Assembly: GCA_021736745.1 (NCBI GenBank)
Contig: JAIPFG010000230.1
Span: forward strand, 1-5,396
Source: Pseudomonadales bacterium
GTDB lineage: Bacteria > Pseudomonadota > Gammaproteobacteria > Pseudomonadales > IMCC2047
Direction: 5' to 3'
Length of the DNA: 5,396 nucleotides
Positions 3,867 to 5,396 of this stretch are shown piece after piece. A program made the translations under genes and the position numbers. The notes under the pieces were generated by a model that saw only the letters and a program-made list of their open reading frames with translations, had not been told where the DNA came from and ran no database searches. Position 1 is the first letter of the stretch. Every line of letters begins with the position of its first letter.

Positions 3867-5396
3867 TTAAATTGACTCCAAAGGGTCTACATCCACGGAC
3901 CAGCGTACTTTACGTGCGCCGCCAAGATTTTCCAGCTGAAGACAAAGAGGTGCGATCAACCTGTGTAATGATTTTCGCTCGGAACATATTAGAATGAGTT
4001 GGGCGCGGTAGCGTCCAGATCTTTTATACATAACGGCAGGAATTGGGCCAAACAGTTCGATGTTTGTTAGCTGATATGTTGTTATCAGTTGTTCGGTTAT
4101 TTCCTGCACTAGGTTCAGAAATTCGAAGGGTGCTTGTTCCTTAACCGCTTCGGCTTTTATTAAGACAGCATGGCTATAGGGGGGGAGGCCGGTCTGTTGA
4201 CGTTCTACCAGAATGTGTCGGGCAAAAGCCGGGTAACCCTGGGTGATGAGCTGGTTTAGCAAAGGGTGATCTGCATGATGCGTTTGGATTAATACCTTGC
4301 CACGCTTGTTAGCGCGTCCGGCGCGCCCCGATACCTGGATGATCAGCTGCCCCATTCGCTCTAAGCTGCGAAAGTCAGCACTAAAGAACCCGGCGTCTGC
4401 TTCCAATATTGCCACTAGAGTGACATTGGGGAAGTGGTGTCCTTTTGCCAGCATTTGGGTCCCGACGAGAATACAAGGCACCCCCACTTTAATTTGGTCT
4501 GTCAGGTTTTGCATTGCAGACTTCGTACGAGTTGTGTCCCTGTCAATACGTAAAATATCGGTTTTTGGGAAGAGTGCTGAGAGGGCTTGTTCAGATCGTT
4601 CCGTGCCGACCCCGATAGGATTCAGTTCTGTATGGCTACACTCTGGGCATTGTTTTGGCACTGGTTTCTGCGCACTGCAGTGGTGGCAATGCAGTTGGTA
4701 GGGATGCAGGTGTAAAGTTAAACGAGCATCGCAGCGTTGGCATTTGGCCATCCAGCCGCATTCATGGCAAATTAAAATGGGCGAAAAACCACGCCGATTA
4801 AGAAAAACTAATACTTGGTTACCATTAGCTAACTGTTCTGAAATGGCGCTGATCAAAGGTTGCGAGAATCCATCCTGGAGCGGTCGGCTGCGGATATCGA
4901 TTAACTCAATGCTTGGTAATGAGGCGTTACCTGCTCTTTCCGGCAGGTGTAGATGGTGGTATCGGTTGTTCTGCACATTATAAAGGCTTTCCAGAGAAGG
5001 AGTGGCCGAGCCGAGGATGACAGGAATGTTTTCCTGATGGGCGCGCATGACAGCGACATCTCGTGCAGAATAACGTAGACCGTCCTGCTGTTTAAATGAA
5101 AGGTCGTGCTCCTCATCGACAATAATGATGCCCAACTGATGAATAGGGGTAAATACAGAAGAGCGAGTGCCGATGATGATACCCTTTGCCTCCTGAGCGG
5201 TATGTAGCCAATCATGCGCCCGTTGTTGATCGGATAAGCCGGAGTGAAGCAGGGTAATGGGAATATTAAAACGTTGTTTGAAGCGGGACACCGTTTGCGG
5301 GGTTAAGCCAATTTCGGGAACAAGCACAAGTGCGGAGCAGCCAAGCGCAAGTACCTTTTCAATCAGCTGGAGATACACCTCTGTTTTGCCGCTACC
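3867..5396 (-). CDS. priA: primosomal protein N' PriA, replication restart helicase (N-terminus outside window)
   Basis: PriA is the 3'-to-5' helicase that recognises stalled forks and reloads the replisome. The frame is open to the window edge, and the first visible residues GSGKTE are the end of Walker A. The Met-like codon at 5378 is an internal GTG (Val), not a start. About 509 residues are visible, and the missing N-terminus (roughly 225 residues) is the 3' DNA-binding and winged-helix part. Counting from the window edge, DEEH is at 94-97 and GSATPS at 129-134. The zinc-binding cysteines form four CxxC pairs (210/213, 219/222, 237/240, 250/253). The helicase motifs GTQMLAKGHHFP (about 312-323) and QVSGRAGR (about 354-361) follow. 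The C-terminus WSVDVDPLESI is family-like. No frameshift is seen. Confidence 0.97.
   Translation of the reverse strand, partial: GSGKTEVYLQLIEKVLALGCSALVLVPEIGLTPQTVSRFKQRFNIPITLLHSGLSDQQRAHDWLHTAQEAKGIIIGTRSSVFTPIHQLGIIIVDEEHDLSFKQQDGLRYSARDVAVMRAHQENIPVILGSATPSLESLYNVQNNRYHHLHLPERAGNASLPSIELIDIRSRPLQDGFSQPLISAISEQLANGNQVLVFLNRRGFSPILICHECGWMAKCQRCDARLTLHLHPYQLHCHHCSAQKPVPKQCPECSHTELNPIGVGTERSEQALSALFPKTDILRIDRDTTRTKSAMQNLTDQIKVGVPCILVGTQMLAKGHHFPNVTLVAILEADAGFFSADFRSLERMGQLIIQVSGRAGRANKRGKVLIQTHHADHPLLNQLITQGYPAFARHILVERQQTGLPPYSHAVLIKAEAVKEQAPFEFLNLVQEITEQLITTYQLTNIELFGPIPAVMYKRSGRYRAQLILICSERKSLHRLIAPLCLQLENLGGARKVRWSVDVDPLESI

Noticed and set aside
4901..5215. 104-residue minus-strand frame inside priA
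   Set aside because: It is an out-of-frame shadow of the intact priA coding sequence.

Overview
The window looks like a chromosomal segment of a gammaproteobacterium. Four minus-strand genes, priA, an ftsN-like SPOR gene, hslV and hslU, stand in the order known from Pseudomonas-type genomes, and their proteins are close to the E. coli versions. A plus-strand gene for a small polyhydroxyalkanoate (PHA)-system family protein converges on hslU. At the left edge, a minus-strand gene begins that resembles the 6-hydroxycyclohex-1-ene-1-carbonyl-CoA dehydrogenase (Had) of anaerobic benzoyl-CoA degradation. This suggests a facultative or anaerobic, aromatic-degrading and possibly PHA-storing gammaproteobacterium. 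The species cannot be read from this window.

Layout. Positions 1-236 (minus) hold the N-terminal 78 codons of the Had-like dehydrogenase, cut by the window edge. Positions 237-671 are an AT-rich divergent intergenic region. It holds a plausible promoter for the dehydrogenase, several palindromes, an FNR-like site, and a 14-codon reading frame with a strong Shine-Dalgarno sequence whose peptide recalls the start of Rrf2 regulators. Positions 672-950 (plus) encode the PHA-system protein, starting at TTG. A 12-bp hairpin overlaps its stop codon. Positions 976-1114 are a 139-bp MITE-like element with 5-bp target duplications. Positions 1113-2441 are hslU, 2513-3043 hslV, 3124-3720 the ftsN-like gene, and 3867-5396 the C-terminal two thirds of priA.

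How the genes work together. HslV and HslU form the two-component ATP-dependent protease ClpYQ. A nearly perfect sigma-32 heat-shock promoter lies between the ftsN-like gene and hslV and should drive both genes. PriA (replication restart) and the FtsN-like protein (division) are housekeeping neighbours. The argS gene that lies between priA and ftsN in Pseudomonas is absent, and a sequence matching one end of the MITE lies in that gap.

The most informative observation is the MITE-like insertion inside the hslU stop codon. Removing the element and one target duplication restores hslU ending in TAA, 10 nt before the hairpin terminator. With the element in place, the stop is TGA: its T comes from the target and its GA from the element's terminal repeat. 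The protein therefore stays the same, while the terminator is pushed 144 bp away.
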